Assembly: GCF_014349105.1 (NCBI RefSeq)
Contig: NZ_JACSJI010000006.1
Location: forward strand, 1-64,000
Length of the DNA stretch: 64,000 nucleotides
Source: Caulobacter sp. 17J80-11
GTDB taxonomy: Bacteria; Pseudomonadota; Alphaproteobacteria; Caulobacterales; Caulobacteraceae
Direction: 5' to 3'
Translations under genes and position numbers: made by a program
The notes under the pieces: generated by a model
The model's database searches: none
What the model saw: only the letters and a program-made list of their open reading frames with translations
Told to the model about the DNA's origin: nothing
Shown: positions 27,201 to 37,900 of the stretch, piece by piece
How the letters are laid out: every line of letters begins with the position of its first letter
Position numbering within the stretch: position 1 is the stretch's first letter

Positions 27201-29141
27201 CTGACGGGGCTGGACGCGTCCGACGTGCTGCAAGGGCTCGGGGGAGCCGACGTGCTGCACGGCCGCGGCGGTGCCGATCTGATCGATGGCGGTGCGGGCG
27301 CCGACGTCATGGACGGCGGCGAGGGCGACGACGTCTACGTGGTCGATGACCTCGCGGACTCGGTGATCGAATCGGCCGGCGGCGGTGTGGACACCGTTCG
27401 TGCGAGCGTGTCCTGGACCCTGCGCGACCATGTCGAGAACCTGGTCCTGACCGGCGCGTCGGCCCTCGACGGCACGGGCAACGACCTGGCCAACGTCATC
27501 ACCGGTAACGCCGCGGAAAACCGGCTCGACGGGGGGCTCGGCGCCGACACGCTCGACGGCGGCCTCGGCGCGGACATTCTGACCGGCGGCGGCGGTGACG
27601 ACCTGCTGACGGGCGGTGAAGGCGGCGACCTGCTGGACGGCGGCGCGGGCACGGACACCGCAAGCTATCTGGAAGCGGCCGCCGGCGTGACGGTCAACCT
27701 GACCAAGGCCGGCGCCCAGGCCACCGGCGGCTCGGGGATCGACACCCTGGTGTCGATCGAGAACCTGATCGGCTCGGCCTTCGACGACACGCTGATCGGG
27801 ACGTCGGCCGACAACCTGCTGCGGGGCGGCGCGGGACAGGACGTGCTGACCGGCGGCGGCGGCGCCGACATGCTGGGCGGCGGGGCCGGCGACGATCTGC
27901 TGGACGGCGGAACCGGGGTGGACACCGCCGATTACTCGACCGCCGCGGCCGGCGTCACCGTCAACCTCAACGCCCTGGGACAGGCTCAGAACACGGGCGG
28001 CGACGGGGTGGACACCCTGCGCTCGATCGAGAACGTCACCGGCTCGGCCTTGAACGACAGCCTGCGCGGCAGCGCCGGCAGCAACATCCTGTCCGGCGGC
28101 GCCGGCGACGACGTGCTGGACGGCGGCGGCGGCCACGACAAGCTCTACGGCGGCGACGGAATCGACACCGCCTCTTATGCGAGTTCGACCGCGGCGGTGA
28201 CGGTGCGGCTGACCACGACGGCGGCCCAGGTCACCGGCGGGGCGGGGTCGGACACCCTGGTCGGCATCGAGAACCTGACCGGCTCGCGCTACGCCGACCG
28301 CCTGACCGGCGACGACGGGAACAACGTGCTCAGCGGCGGCTCCGGCGACGACCTGCTGGACGGCGGGGCCGGGAACGACACCCTGGACGGCGGGCTGAAC
28401 TTCGACACCGCCACCTACGCCGGCGCGACCGCCGGCGTGACGGTGAACCTCACCCTCACCGGCGCGCAGAACACCGGCGGCGCGGGGATCGACACCCTGA
28501 TCTCGATCGAGAAAGTCACCGGCTCGGCCTTCAACGACAGCCTGCGCGGCAATACCGGGGCCAACACCCTGATTGGCGGCGCCGGCGACGACGTGCTGGA
28601 AGGCGGCGGCGGCGAGGACCGGCTCGACGGCGGCACCGGGAACGACACGGCCAGCTACGCCCACTCGGCCGCGGCGGTGAGCATCAACCTCAACGCCGGC
28701 GGCACGCAGGCCACCGGCGGGGCGGGAACGGACACCCTGATCTCGATCGAGAACGTTACCGGTTCGGCCTTCGCCGACACCCTGCGCGGCAACGCCGTGG
28801 CCAACGTGCTGGACGGCGGGGCGGGGAACGACGTGCTGCTCGGCGGCGGCGGGAACGACACCCTGATCGGCGGGGCCGGAAACGACGTCATGACCGGCGG
28901 CACGGGCGACGACCTGTTCGTGTTCGGCCCGAGCTTCGGCCAGGACCGGATCGAGGACTTCGTCGCCGGCGGGACCGAGGACCGGCTGGACTTCTCGGCC
29001 TACACCGGCACCGGCGTGACCTGGACCCTGACGCAGGTGGGCGAGGACGCGGTGTTCAGCTTCTCCGACGGTTCGACCCTGACGCTCGCGCACGTGCAGG
29101 CGTCGAGCCTGTCGCAGACCGGGGCGTGGGGCTGGGGGTGA
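24246..29141 (+). CDS. RTX1: giant type I-secreted protein, solenoid plus RTX repeats
   Basis: A 1631-residue acidic protein. I chose ATG 24246 because the GTG at 24216 lies inside a shared non-coding upstream element. Order: NSG-type beta-solenoid (about 1-290), nonapeptide GGxGxD calcium-binding repeats, an internal terminal-like module (about 465-527, IYGYAGYQALRQVGADTLVV), a second solenoid (about 535-815), RTX, a second such module (about 880-945), a Pro/Ala linker (about 947-975), then RTX units to the end. One unit has the YVVDDLADSVIE...VDTVRASVSWTL pattern common in RTX proteins. It has no N-terminal signal peptide and ends ...QTGAWGWG; the last 80 residues should be the type I secretion signal. 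Expected extracellular or surface-bound, folding with Ca2+. Function unknown; adhesin or coat protein is inference. Confidence 0.88.
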   Translation: MLREVSQSLTIAQGETIDVTGDEAIYPWGGSACVGFLIYDANDPDQIPVSLINDGTVSVSSAATYVVGAQTGDGRFWDAVFENGVGGVFSVTATGDGSTAFGFCTPGPKRGNGYALFSPDFVNHGTFEVSSAFDAVGVVAWAADFNLNFTNTGTLQVRADHVAVGAEIHTGAYGPGVFDNTGLIDVAGGAWALGVTVDGGLSLFQNSGTIRATDAVEESASVAVMISHLQVDEFTIVNSGVIQGEYAVYVDQTNIWPAAESVEILVNTGVIAGDVYLGLGADQIHNTGRITGLIDLDAGDDVYDGAEGELRGAVFAGSGDDRVSGGALNEVFFGEGDSDRIDGGGGDDFIDGGRDSDVLDGGSGFDTLSYATATTRVVADLAAGTVESSGVDLVANFEHVIGSGFGDRISGGSGGELLEGRGGDDVLSGGGGADLLFGDHGADTLTGGAGDDAFAFNAGDGADTITDFKANGADQLWIYGYAGYQALRQVGADTLVVLSDTDSILLRNVQAASLGAADFVFDAVPLVDVPDATIVPTPTRISDDFVVYADDRIDHGFVLDQRPNQLAPSVYNTGTIHIEVPRVVGDYGVSAAVAFEQGDYPPILQPEMFASAAVYNQASGVIEVVASGPYAARAFLGGPLSVDLYNAGLIRVSSAGAYATGVESADQTFAFTNVGALHVDAGGQATGVVQTYGGSAWNTGEVLVAGGSGACGVRMNGPYAASFVNSGTMRVTVSAEGVDSVGVAFDNNIGSGLRIMNSGLIEADVAIREIATNAASSLLVNAVHNTGELRGRVELNVGRDEVYNDGLITGRIDLGAGADLYEGRHGTELGGVYGGDGNDVLLAGTGSDVLDGGAGADRLSGGSGDDVMTGGAGDDRFHFEVGGGSDVITDFSAGGDEDRIDVTGYDGYLSVQQQGADTLVVFSAADSILLRNVQASALTAADFRFSAPAPAAAGPMPVAPPAPEAPGAPATPEAYGLQGGEGADVLTGLDASDVLQGLGGADVLHGRGGADLIDGGAGADVMDGGEGDDVYVVDDLADSVIESAGGGVDTVRASVSWTLRDHVENLVLTGASALDGTGNDLANVITGNAAENRLDGGLGADTLDGGLGADILTGGGGDDLLTGGEGGDLLDGGAGTDTASYLEAAAGVTVNLTKAGAQATGGSGIDTLVSIENLIGSAFDDTLIGTSADNLLRGGAGQDVLTGGGGADMLGGGAGDDLLDGGTGVDTADYSTAAAGVTVNLNALGQAQNTGGDGVDTLRSIENVTGSALNDSLRGSAGSNILSGGAGDDVLDGGGGHDKLYGGDGIDTASYASSTAAVTVRLTTTAAQVTGGAGSDTLVGIENLTGSRYADRLTGDDGNNVLSGGSGDDLLDGGAGNDTLDGGLNFDTATYAGATAGVTVNLTLTGAQNTGGAGIDTLISIEKVTGSAFNDSLRGNTGANTLIGGAGDDVLEGGGGEDRLDGGTGNDTASYAHSAAAVSINLNAGGTQATGGAGTDTLISIENVTGSAFADTLRGNAVANVLDGGAGNDVLLGGGGNDTLIGGAGNDVMTGGTGDDLFVFGPSFGQDRIEDFVAGGTEDRLDFSAYTGTGVTWTLTQVGEDAVFSFSDGSTLTLAHVQASSLSQTGAWGWG
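27905..29141 (+). repeat. RTX C-terminal four-unit cassette, copy 1
   Basis: Four repeat units in fixed order, A (VNLNALG...QNTGG), B (VTVRLTTT...QVTGG), C (VTVNLTLTGAQNTGG), D (INLNAGGTQATGG), plus the terminal domain ending WGWG. The same cassette, about 1.23 kb, closes all six complete RTX genes. Confidence 0.85.
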
Positions 29142-29193
29142 GGACGTCCGGAACGCGCCTGGACGCCCGGGTTCGCGCGCGGCTGTTCGAGGA

Positions 29194-29802
29194 CTAGCGG
29201 TCGAAGCGCTCTTCGAGCAGGAGCCACGGCACGCGGGTGACCGGCTCCTTGAACAGCACGGTCATGGTGGCGTGGGGGAACATCTCCAGCACCCGGGCGG
29301 TGTCGAACCGCTGCAGGTGGTAGGACGGCAGCGGCAGGGGCTCCAGGTACGGCACCGACATGATCAGCCGGCCGCGACAGACCCGGCGCAGGTGGTCGAT
29401 AGCCGGCTGCAGCAGCGGGGTGTCGAGGTGCTCGAGCACCTCCATGCAGAGCACGGTGTCGAACGACTTGTCCGGGAAGTCGAGCTCGGCGACGCTCATC
29501 TGCCTGAACTCGACCTGCTTCGGCATCTTGCCGGTGTGGTCGACGATGTCGATCGCGGCCTGGCGTTGATAGCGGCGCGACTTCGCCAGCATCTGGGTGA
29601 GGTAGCGCTTGCCGGGACCGACCTCCAGCAGGCTGTCGCCGCGGGGGATCCGTCCGAAGGCGTAGGAGATGCGCTGCCAGTCGTAGAGCGGAAACGACTT
29701 GCTGTGCTTCTCTTCTCCCACCCTCTGGACCAGGGCCTCCCGCAGCTCGGCGGCCAACGGGTGCAGATCTACGGCCGACAACTGAACTAGGTTCGCGCGC
29801 AA
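29194..29802 (-). CDS. SAM-dependent methyltransferase, antisense to the RTX array
   Basis: A 202-residue class I methyltransferase: motif I LLEVGPGKRYLTQML (about 58-72), AIDIVDHTG as the acidic-loop region, then FDTVLCMEVLEHLDTP and a post-motif strand GRLIMSVPYLEPLPLPS. TTG 29802 is the best start, since the frame closes at a TGA eight codons upstream and has no ATG near. It converges on RTX1 and diverges from the second heparinase-like gene across 105 bp. A 75-bp degraded copy of part of this gene lies at 38011-38086 behind RTX2. Acceptor unknown; sugar methylation is a reasonable guess from context. Confidence 0.82.
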   Translation of the reverse strand: MRANLVQLSAVDLHPLAAELREALVQRVGEEKHSKSFPLYDWQRISYAFGRIPRGDSLLEVGPGKRYLTQMLAKSRRYQRQAAIDIVDHTGKMPKQVEFRQMSVAELDFPDKSFDTVLCMEVLEHLDTPLLQPAIDHLRRVCRGRLIMSVPYLEPLPLPSYHLQRFDTARVLEMFPHATMTVLFKEPVTRVPWLLLEERFDR

Positions 29803-29907
29803 AAAATTGGCCTCACAATCGAGTCAGGTGAAAATAGCCGCCGGACAAGCGTTGGCAATGCGCACGCGCGCGGGCTTGGCGGACGGAAGCGGGGCTGGGG
29901 CGGCGGC

Positions 29908-31782
29908 GTGAGCGGAAGCCTTCGAGAGACGGCGGCGGCGCGCCCGCTCAGGCCCTACGAGCAGTTCCACGCTGCCCCGTCGCACTGGTCGGCGCGGCTG
30001 CCCGAGATCGTCGCAGCCAAGCTCGCCGACGGATGGTCCAGCGACGGCGAGCATGTCGCGCCGGGCGGGCCGATTCCCTGGACGCATCCCAACCGCCCCT
30101 TTGCTTCAAACCTGCACGCGTGGGCGCCGGTGAACCTGTACCTGCGCGCCTGGGAGCGCTTGGGCGACCGGGCCGCCCTCGCGGCCGCCGGGGCCTGGGC
30201 GGACGACTGGGTCGCGAGCTTCGCCGCGCCGCTGGCCGGCCTGGACGCCGAGGCGGCGGTCACGCGCGCGCTCGCGGGAGAGGGGAGCCAGGCCTGGTAC
30301 GACCTGGCGGCGGGCCTGCGGGTCTATCGCCTGGCCTATCTGCTGGACTTGGCGTGCCGCACGCCCGAGCGCGGCGACCAGGAGATCGGGCGGCTGGCCG
30401 ACGCGCTCAGCCTGCACCACCGCGTGCTGGCCCAGCCCCGGGCGTTCAGCGGGCACAACAATCACGGCGTGTTCCAGTCGCTCGGCCAACTGGCCGCGGC
30501 CCGCCGGCTGCCCGAACTGGATCCCGGCGGCGCCTACGCCGCCCTGGCGCGGGCGCGCCTGCAGGCCTGCCTGACGGCGCAGTTCTTCGACGAGGGCGTG
30601 CACCGCGAGCACTCGCCGGGCTACCACCAGATCCTGCTCGCGACCCTGATCGGGGCGCGCGAGGACGGCCTGCTCGGCGCGGAGGTCGAGGCCCTGACGG
30701 CGCGCGCCGAGACGGCGCTGGGCTGGATGATCACGCCCGGCGGCGGCCTGGCCCCGCTCGGCGACACGGAACGCAAATGGTACGGCGTCGGCCCGGGCTT
30801 CGTCGGCCGCTTCCGCGACCCGGCGGTTCGCGCCCTGCTGCGGCGCGGCCGGGGCGCCCCCGCGCCCCCGCTCGGCGTGCAGGCCTATCCCGAGGCCGGT
30901 CTGGCCTTCGCGCGGCTGGCCGGGGCGGACGGGCGGCCCGCCTACCTGGCTCAGGGCGCGGGCTTCCACTCGCGGGTGCACAAGCACGCCGACCACCTGG
31001 GCTTCGTCTGGTGGGACCGCGGGCGCGAGGTGCTGGCCGACCCCGGCCGCTTCGCCTACCTCGGCCGCACCGAGCCGGGCTCGGACCTGCGCGAGGCTGG
31101 CTTCTGGTACGCCGATCCGAGGCGGATCTACGTGGAGAGCACCCGCGCCCACAACGCGCTCGAGATCGACGGGCGCGACCACCCGCGCCGGGACGGCGAG
31201 GCGTTCGGCTCGGCCCTGAAGGGCGCGCGCGAGGCCGACGGCCTGGCGGTCACCGAGTGCGCCTTCACGCGCGGCGACGGCCTCGCTTTCCGCCGCGTGC
31301 TGGTCATGGCCCCGGGCCGCTACCTGCTGGTCGTCGACGAGGCCGTGGATCCGGCCGACGCGCCCCACGCGGCGCGCCAGTGGTTCACCTTCGCGCCGGA
31401 GTGGCGCGTCGCGCGGGTCGCCACCGGCTTCGTGGCCGAGAGCGCGACGCCGCCCCCCGAGCGGTTGACCGTGCTGAGCCTGGACGGCGCGGCGCTGGAA
31501 GGGCCGTGGCGCGGACGCGAAGAGCCCGACCTGCTGGGCTGGGTGGCCGAAACCCCGAACCGGCTCACGCCGGCCTCGACCGTCTGCTTCCGGCGCGAGG
31601 GGACCGCCGCGTCGTTCGCCACCCTGTTCGCCTTCGGCGACGCGGAGCCGGCGGCGGCGCAGGCTCTGCCGGCCGGGGCGGAAGCGGCCTACGCCTGGAC
31701 CCAGGCGGGCCGGCCGGTGCAGGTCGTGCTGAGCCGCGACGCGGACGGCCTGCGGGCGCGGGAAGCGGGCGCTCTCGCGTAA
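29908..31782 (+). CDS. Heparinase II/III-like polysaccharide lyase-family protein (copy 2)
   Basis: A 624-residue paralogue of the protein at 5098-6834, starting at GTG 29908. The alpha/alpha-toroid covers about residues 1-310 and the beta-sandwich the rest. Candidate catalytic positions match copy 1: Asn185-His186 in HNNHGVFQ, Tyr239-His240 in EHSPGYH, His354/His358 in HSRVHKHADH, and STRAHNALEIDG. It also has the same WYADPRRIYVEST stretch. As in copy 1, no signal peptide is visible. It lies between RTX1 and RTX2 with its own divergent upstream region. Likely acts on the uronate-bearing local polysaccharide; its location in the cell is unresolved. Confidence 0.85.
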   Translation: MSGSLRETAAARPLRPYEQFHAAPSHWSARLPEIVAAKLADGWSSDGEHVAPGGPIPWTHPNRPFASNLHAWAPVNLYLRAWERLGDRAALAAAGAWADDWVASFAAPLAGLDAEAAVTRALAGEGSQAWYDLAAGLRVYRLAYLLDLACRTPERGDQEIGRLADALSLHHRVLAQPRAFSGHNNHGVFQSLGQLAAARRLPELDPGGAYAALARARLQACLTAQFFDEGVHREHSPGYHQILLATLIGAREDGLLGAEVEALTARAETALGWMITPGGGLAPLGDTERKWYGVGPGFVGRFRDPAVRALLRRGRGAPAPPLGVQAYPEAGLAFARLAGADGRPAYLAQGAGFHSRVHKHADHLGFVWWDRGREVLADPGRFAYLGRTEPGSDLREAGFWYADPRRIYVESTRAHNALEIDGRDHPRRDGEAFGSALKGAREADGLAVTECAFTRGDGLAFRRVLVMAPGRYLLVVDEAVDPADAPHAARQWFTFAPEWRVARVATGFVAESATPPPERLTVLSLDGAALEGPWRGREEPDLLGWVAETPNRLTPASTVCFRREGTAASFATLFAFGDAEPAAAQALPAGAEAAYAWTQAGRPVQVVLSRDADGLRAREAGALA

Positions 31783-31824
31783 GGGGCGAGTGACGTTCGT
31801 CGAACTGCGCGCGACCACTTCCGC

Positions 31825-31860
31825 GAGCTTCACTGTATCGCTAGTTTCTCGCTCTGATTG
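31825..31860 (+). promoter_or_regulatory. RTX-array promoter-like element, copy 2
   Basis: Same 36-bp element as at 24179: GAGCTTCACTGTATCGC, then TAGTTT in the -10 place, ending TGATTG and followed by AGTGGGGCG exactly as in copy 1. It is 40 nt before the RTX2 ATG. Confidence 0.6.
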
Positions 31861-31900
31861 AGTGGGGCGTCATGTGTCCCGCTTTGATTTGGGGGCGAGC

Positions 31901-34900
31901 ATGGCGGCGCGGGTCATCACTGAGGACACCTGGATCCGGGTCGACGAGACCGTGCTGATCGAGGAGGCGGTCGGCTACCAGTTGGCCGGGGGCGCTCCGC
32001 CGTCGCCGTCATTTCACAACGCGGGGGCGATCTCCGTTGTCTCCGCCAACTTCGGGGTCGTCGGGTTCAGCAACAGCTATTCCGGGACCTTCAACGCCTC
32101 TCAGTTCGTCAACGAGGAGACGGGTTCCTTCCTGGTGGTTGCAACCGCTGCAGACGCGACCGCGTGGGGTTTCGATGCGGCCAGCGCGTCCGCCGACTTC
32201 CGCAACGCGGGCTGGTTCGAAGTGCGCTCCGCCGGCGACGCGACCGGTGTCGAGACTTGGGATTCGACCTTCGACTTCGCGAACAGCGGAGTGATTTCCG
32301 TGTCGGCCGCCGAGTACGCGACCGGCGCGTTCCTGGCCAACGGAGGCACCTGCGACAACGCGGGGCTGATCTACGTCCGCGGCCAGTCGGGCGCTGTCGG
32401 CGTCATGCTGCGCGGCCACGCTTACGGATTCTCGAACTCTGGGACGATCGTCGCCGAAAGCGGTCCCGAAGGCGACCCGAGCGTCGCGGTGTTCCTCGAC
32501 CCGTTTCAGGAACACGAATACGTCCTGACCAATTCGGGCCTGATCGCGGGGGATATCGCGATCCTCTCCGGATCTGAGATCAGTCCCGACCCTCAAGCCG
32601 TCGAACTCGTCGACAATTCGGGAGAGATCTACGGTGCCATCTTCCTCGACAGCGGCGACGACGTGCTGGTCAACAGGGGAGAGATCACCGGCCTGATCGA
32701 CTTGGGCACGGGCGACGACGTCTATGACGGGACGCTGGGTTCGCACGACGGCATGATCTTCGCCGGTCAGGGCGCCGACCGGCTTACGGGCGGCGCGCAG
32801 GGCGAGATCTTCTACGGCGAGGATGGCGACGACGCGATCAACGCCGGCGGCGGAGACGACTTCGTCGACGGCGGACGCGGCTCGGACATCCTCGACGGCG
32901 GGGCTGGTTTCGACATCCTGTCCTATATGGAAGCGACGACCGCGGTAGTCCTCGACCTCGCCGCCGGCACGGCGGACGGCCCCGGGCACGACACCATCCG
33001 CAATTTCGAGCGAGTGATCGGTACGGCGTACGACGATCGGTTGACCGGCTCGGCCAAGGCGGACGTGCTGGAAGGCGGTTACGGCGACGACGTGATCTCC
33101 GGCGGCGGCGGCGGCGACACCCTGCTCGGCGACGTCGGAAACGACGTCATTACGGGCGGGGCGGGCGACGACCGGTTCGTGTTCTCGCTCGGCGACGGCC
33201 AGGACACCGTGACGGACTTCCAGGCCGGCGGCGCCGAGGATCGGCTCGACGTCTACGGATACGCGGCCTACCTCGAGCTGCGTCAGGTCGGCGCCGACAC
33301 GCTGGTCGTGCTGTCGGCCAGCGACTCGATCCTCCTGAACAACGTGCAGGCGTCCGCCCTCACCGCGGCCGATTTCTGGTTCAACGTCGAGCCGCTGGCC
33401 TCGGCTGCGCCCCCGCCGGCGCCGGTGGGGCAGCAACGCGTTGAAAACGACTTCGTCGTGGACGCCGGCGAGGTGATGCACGTCGTCGTGCCGTCCGGAA
33501 GCGGGTTCGTGTTGACAGAGCCTAAGCTCTTTTTCTCGCACGCGGCGCTGTTCAATCTCGGCACGATCCGCGTCGAGCGCGGGGGCGGGCCGACGGCGGG
33601 CTCGGCGCCCGTCATCGGCTTCTCCTTCTCCAACGGCGCCTTTGCCTGGTCCGTGATCGACAACCGGTCCGGAAGCGTGATCGAGGTGACGTCGCGTTCC
33701 GACGCCGGGGCGATCGGCGTCTACTCGCCGAGCTGGTCGGGGGACGTCTACAACGCCGGTGCGTTCACCGCAGCCTCACTCGCCGGCTACGCCCGCGGGG
33801 TCGCGACCTGGTCGCCTGAGTTCTTCGACTTCGTGAACACCGGCCAGTTCCATGTTGCGGGCGCCACCTTCGCGACCGGCGTCGAGATGCACAACGGCGG
33901 CAACTTCTGGAACGTGGGCGAAATGGTGGTGGCCGGCGGCGCCGGCACGGTCGCGGCGCCCGAGACCAGCTACAACGACTCCAGCGCCGTCGGGGTCCTG
34001 CTGCGAGGCGACTATACGTTCGACAACTCGGGAACCCTGCGGGTCACCGACACGTCGGCCGGGCTGAACAGCATTGGACTCTCGTACAGCAACGCCAGCG
34101 GCACCAAGGTCTTCTTCAACTCCGGCCTGATCGAGGCCGACTACGCCATCCGCCAGGACGAGTGGACCTCGAACGAGGCCGCCGCCACCGAGCTCGTCTA
34201 CAATTCCGGCGAACTGCGCGGCCGGGTCGACCTCGGGGTCGGGGGCGACGAACTGCACAACACCGGCCTGATCACTGGGCGTGTCGACCTGGGCGCCGGC
34301 GACGACCTCTACGACGGCGTCGGCGGAACCCAGCTGGGCGGCGTCTATGGCGGGGCCGGCGACGACGTCCTGACCGGCGGTTCGGGGGCGGACGTCTTCG
34401 ACGGCGGCATGGGAGCGGACATCCTCGTGGGCGGTGCGGGCGCCGACACCCTGACGGGCGGTTCCGGGGCCGACGTCTTCCGCTTCGCGACGGGATCCGG
34501 GGCCGACGTGATCACCGACTTCTCGGTCGCCGAGGACCGGATCCAGACCGACCTGAGCTACACCCTGAGCCAGCAGGGCGCCGACACCCTGGTCAGCTTC
34601 GCCGGCGGCGGTTCGGTGGTCCTGCGCAACGTGACGGCGTCGTCGCTCGGCGGCGCAAACTTCACCGCGGTTCCGGCGTCGACCGCGCCCACGCCGCATC
34701 CGGAAGTGGGGATCACGGGCACGTCAGGCGCGGACTCGCTGGCCGGAACCAGCCTCGCGGACACGATGCGCGGTCTGGACGGGGCGGACTTCTTGCAGGG
34801 CGGCGGCGGTTACGACTTCCTTGAAGGCGGGGCCGGGAACGACATCCTCGTCGGCGGGGCGGGAAACGACACCCTGTTCGGCGGTTCCGGCGCAGACATC

Positions 34901-37900
34901 TTCGTCTACGCCGCCGACTACTCTGACGACACCATTCTGGACTTTAATCCGGCCTCGGGCGACCGGCTGCAACTTGTCGGCGCCCAAAGCTTCACCGCTT
35001 ACCAGGACGGCGCGGACGTCAAGGTCGTCCCCTACTTCCCAGGCATTCCTGCGACCATCATCCTGAAGAACGTCAACCTGGCCCAGGTCCAGGCGGGCAT
35101 CTCCATCGTCGCGTCGGGGCCGTCGGCGCCGCCGGCCACCGTGCCGGGACCGCCAGCCGGTCTTCCTCGACCCGATGAGCCGACGGTGCCGGCGGCTGAC
35201 GCGCCGCAAGCCGCCCCGATCGTCGGGGGCGCGGGCGCCGACACGCTGACCGGCGGGGCGGGCCGCGACCTGATCTCCGGCGGCGCGGGGAACGACACCC
35301 TTGTGGGCGGGGCCGGCGTCGATCGCCTCTGGGGCGGGGCCGGGGCGGACGTCTTCGTGTTCCGCCCGGGCGACTCCGTCGCCGCCTACCAGTACGGCGC
35401 GCTCGCCGACATCATCTACGATTTCAGCGCCGCCGAAGGCGACGTGATCCAGTTGGAAGGCGTGGCCTTCGGCGGCGTCAACCAGTACGGCGACGACGTC
35501 CTGGTGCAATTCTATGCCGCGCCGAGCGACCAGGGCGGTGAAATCCTGATCCGGAACGCCACGGTCGAAGAGGTGCGGGCCGCCCTCTACTACACGCCCG
35601 CGCCGGCCCGTCCGACCGGCCCGCTCGCGATCGGGGGCGGCGGCGGCGGCGACCTGCTGACGGGCTCTGAGGCCCGCGATCTCATGCAAGGCTTCGCCGG
35701 GGACGACACCCTGCGCGGCCTGGGCGGCGACGACGAGCTGCAGGGCGGGGCCGGCGACGACGTCCTGATGGGCGGCGCCGGCGACGACCGGCTGGACGGC
35801 GGCGTCGGCTTCGATGCGGCCAGCTACGCGGACGCCGCCAGCGGCGTGACGGTGAGCCTGGGCGTCACCGGGCCGCAGGCGACCGGCGGCGCCGGGCGCG
35901 ATACCCTGGTGGGGATCGAGGACCTCGTGGGCTCGGCCTTCGCCGACGTGCTGACCGGCGACGCCGGGAACAACATCCTGGCCGGCGGCGCGGGCGACGA
36001 CGTGCTGGACGGCAGCGGCGGCGACGACCTGTTCGACGGCGGGACCGGGGTGGACACGGTCACCTACGCCAGCGCCGGCGCCGGCGTGGCCGCCGACCTG
36101 ACGCGCGCCGAGGGGGGCGACGCCTTCGTCTCGGTCGAAAACCTGACCGGCTCGGCGTTCGCCGACACCCTGCGCGGCGACGCGGGCGCCAACGTTCTAT
36201 CGGGCGGGGCGGGAGACGACGTGCTGGAGGGCGGCGACGGCGCCGACCGGCTCGACGGCGGCGCCGGGATCGACACCGCCTCCTACGCCGGCGCGACGGG
36301 CGGTGTCCGCGTCAATCTCGGCGTGATCGGCGCCCAGGCCACCATCGGGGCCGGCTCCGACACCCTGATCTCGATCGAGAACGTGACCGGCTCGGCCTTC
36401 GCCGACACCCTGCGCGGCAACAGCGGCGCCAACGTGCTGATCGGCGGCGCAGGCGACGACGTGATCGAGGGCGGTTCGGGCGCCGACCGGCTGGAGGGCG
36501 GCGCGGGCGTCGACACGGCGACTTACGTCAACACCGCCGGCGGCCTCGGGGTCACCGTCGACCTGCGGCTCACCGGCCAGCAGAACACCGGCGGGGCCGG
36601 CATGGACGTGCTGCTCGGGTTCGAGAACCTGACCGGCTCGCGCTACGACGACCGGCTGACCGGCGACGCCGGCGCCAACGTGCTGGTCGGGGCCGGCGGT
36701 GCGGACGTGCTGTGGGGCGGCGCCGGGAACGACGTGCTCGACGGCGGCGCCGGGACGGACACGGCGGTCTATTCGGACGCGGTTTCCGGCGTGACGGTCA
36801 ACCTGAACGCCCTCGGCTCGGCCCAGAACACCGGTGGGGCGGGAACCGACACCCTGCTGTCGATCGAAAACGTGATCGGCTCAGCCTTCAACGACAACCT
36901 GCGCGGCAACGCGACCAGCAACGTGCTGGACGGCGGCGACGGGAACGACGTGCTGGACGGCGGCGGCGGCCACGACAAGCTCTACGGCGGGGCTGGGATC
37001 GACACCGCCACCTACGCCAACTCGGCCGCGGCGGTGACCGTGCGGCTGACCACCACCAACGCCCAGGTCACCGGCGGCGCGGGGTCGGACACCTTGGTCG
37101 GCATCGAGAACCTGACCGGCTCGCGCTACGACGACCGCCTGACCGGCGACGACGGCGCCAACGTGCTGACCGGCGGCTCCGGCGACGACCTGCTGGACGG
37201 CGGCGCCGGTGACGACACCCTGGACGGCAGCCTGAACTTCGACACCGCCACCTACGCCGGCGCGAGCGGCGGCGTGACGGTGAACCTGACTCTGTCCGGC
37301 GCGCAGAACACTGGCGGCGCGGGCGTCGACACCCTGATCTCGATCGAGAACGTCACCGGTTCGGCCTTCAACGACTCCCTGCGCGGCAACACCGGGGCCA
37401 ACACCCTGATCGGCGGTGCCGGCGACGATATCCTCGAAGGCGGCGGCGGCGAGGACCGGCTGGACGGGGGGGGCGGGATCGACACCGCCTCCTATGCGCA
37501 CTCTGCGGCGGCGGTGACCATCAACCTCAACGCCGGCGGCACGCAGCCCACCGGCGGGGCGGGGACCGACACCCTGGTGTCGATCGAGAACGTGACCGGC
37601 TCGGCTTTCGCCGACACCCTCCGTGGCAACGCGGTGGCCAACGTGCTGGACGGCGGCGCCGGCGCCGACGTGCTGCTCGGCGGGGGTGGAAACGACGTCC
37701 TGGTGGGGGGCGCCGGGAACGACGTCATGACCGGCGGCACGGGTGACGACCTGTTCGTGTTCGGGCCGGGCTTCGGCCAGGACCGGATCGACGACTTCGC
37801 CGCCGGCGGGACCGAGGATCGGCTCGACTTCTCGGCCTACACCGGCACGGGCGTGACCTGGACGCTGACCCAGGTCGGCGACGACGCGGTGTTCAGCTTC

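Noticed and set aside
29142-29193. Intrinsic terminator between RTX1 and the convergent methyltransferase
   Set aside because: Only a short GGACGTCC palindrome is present, with no usable stem-loop or T-run.
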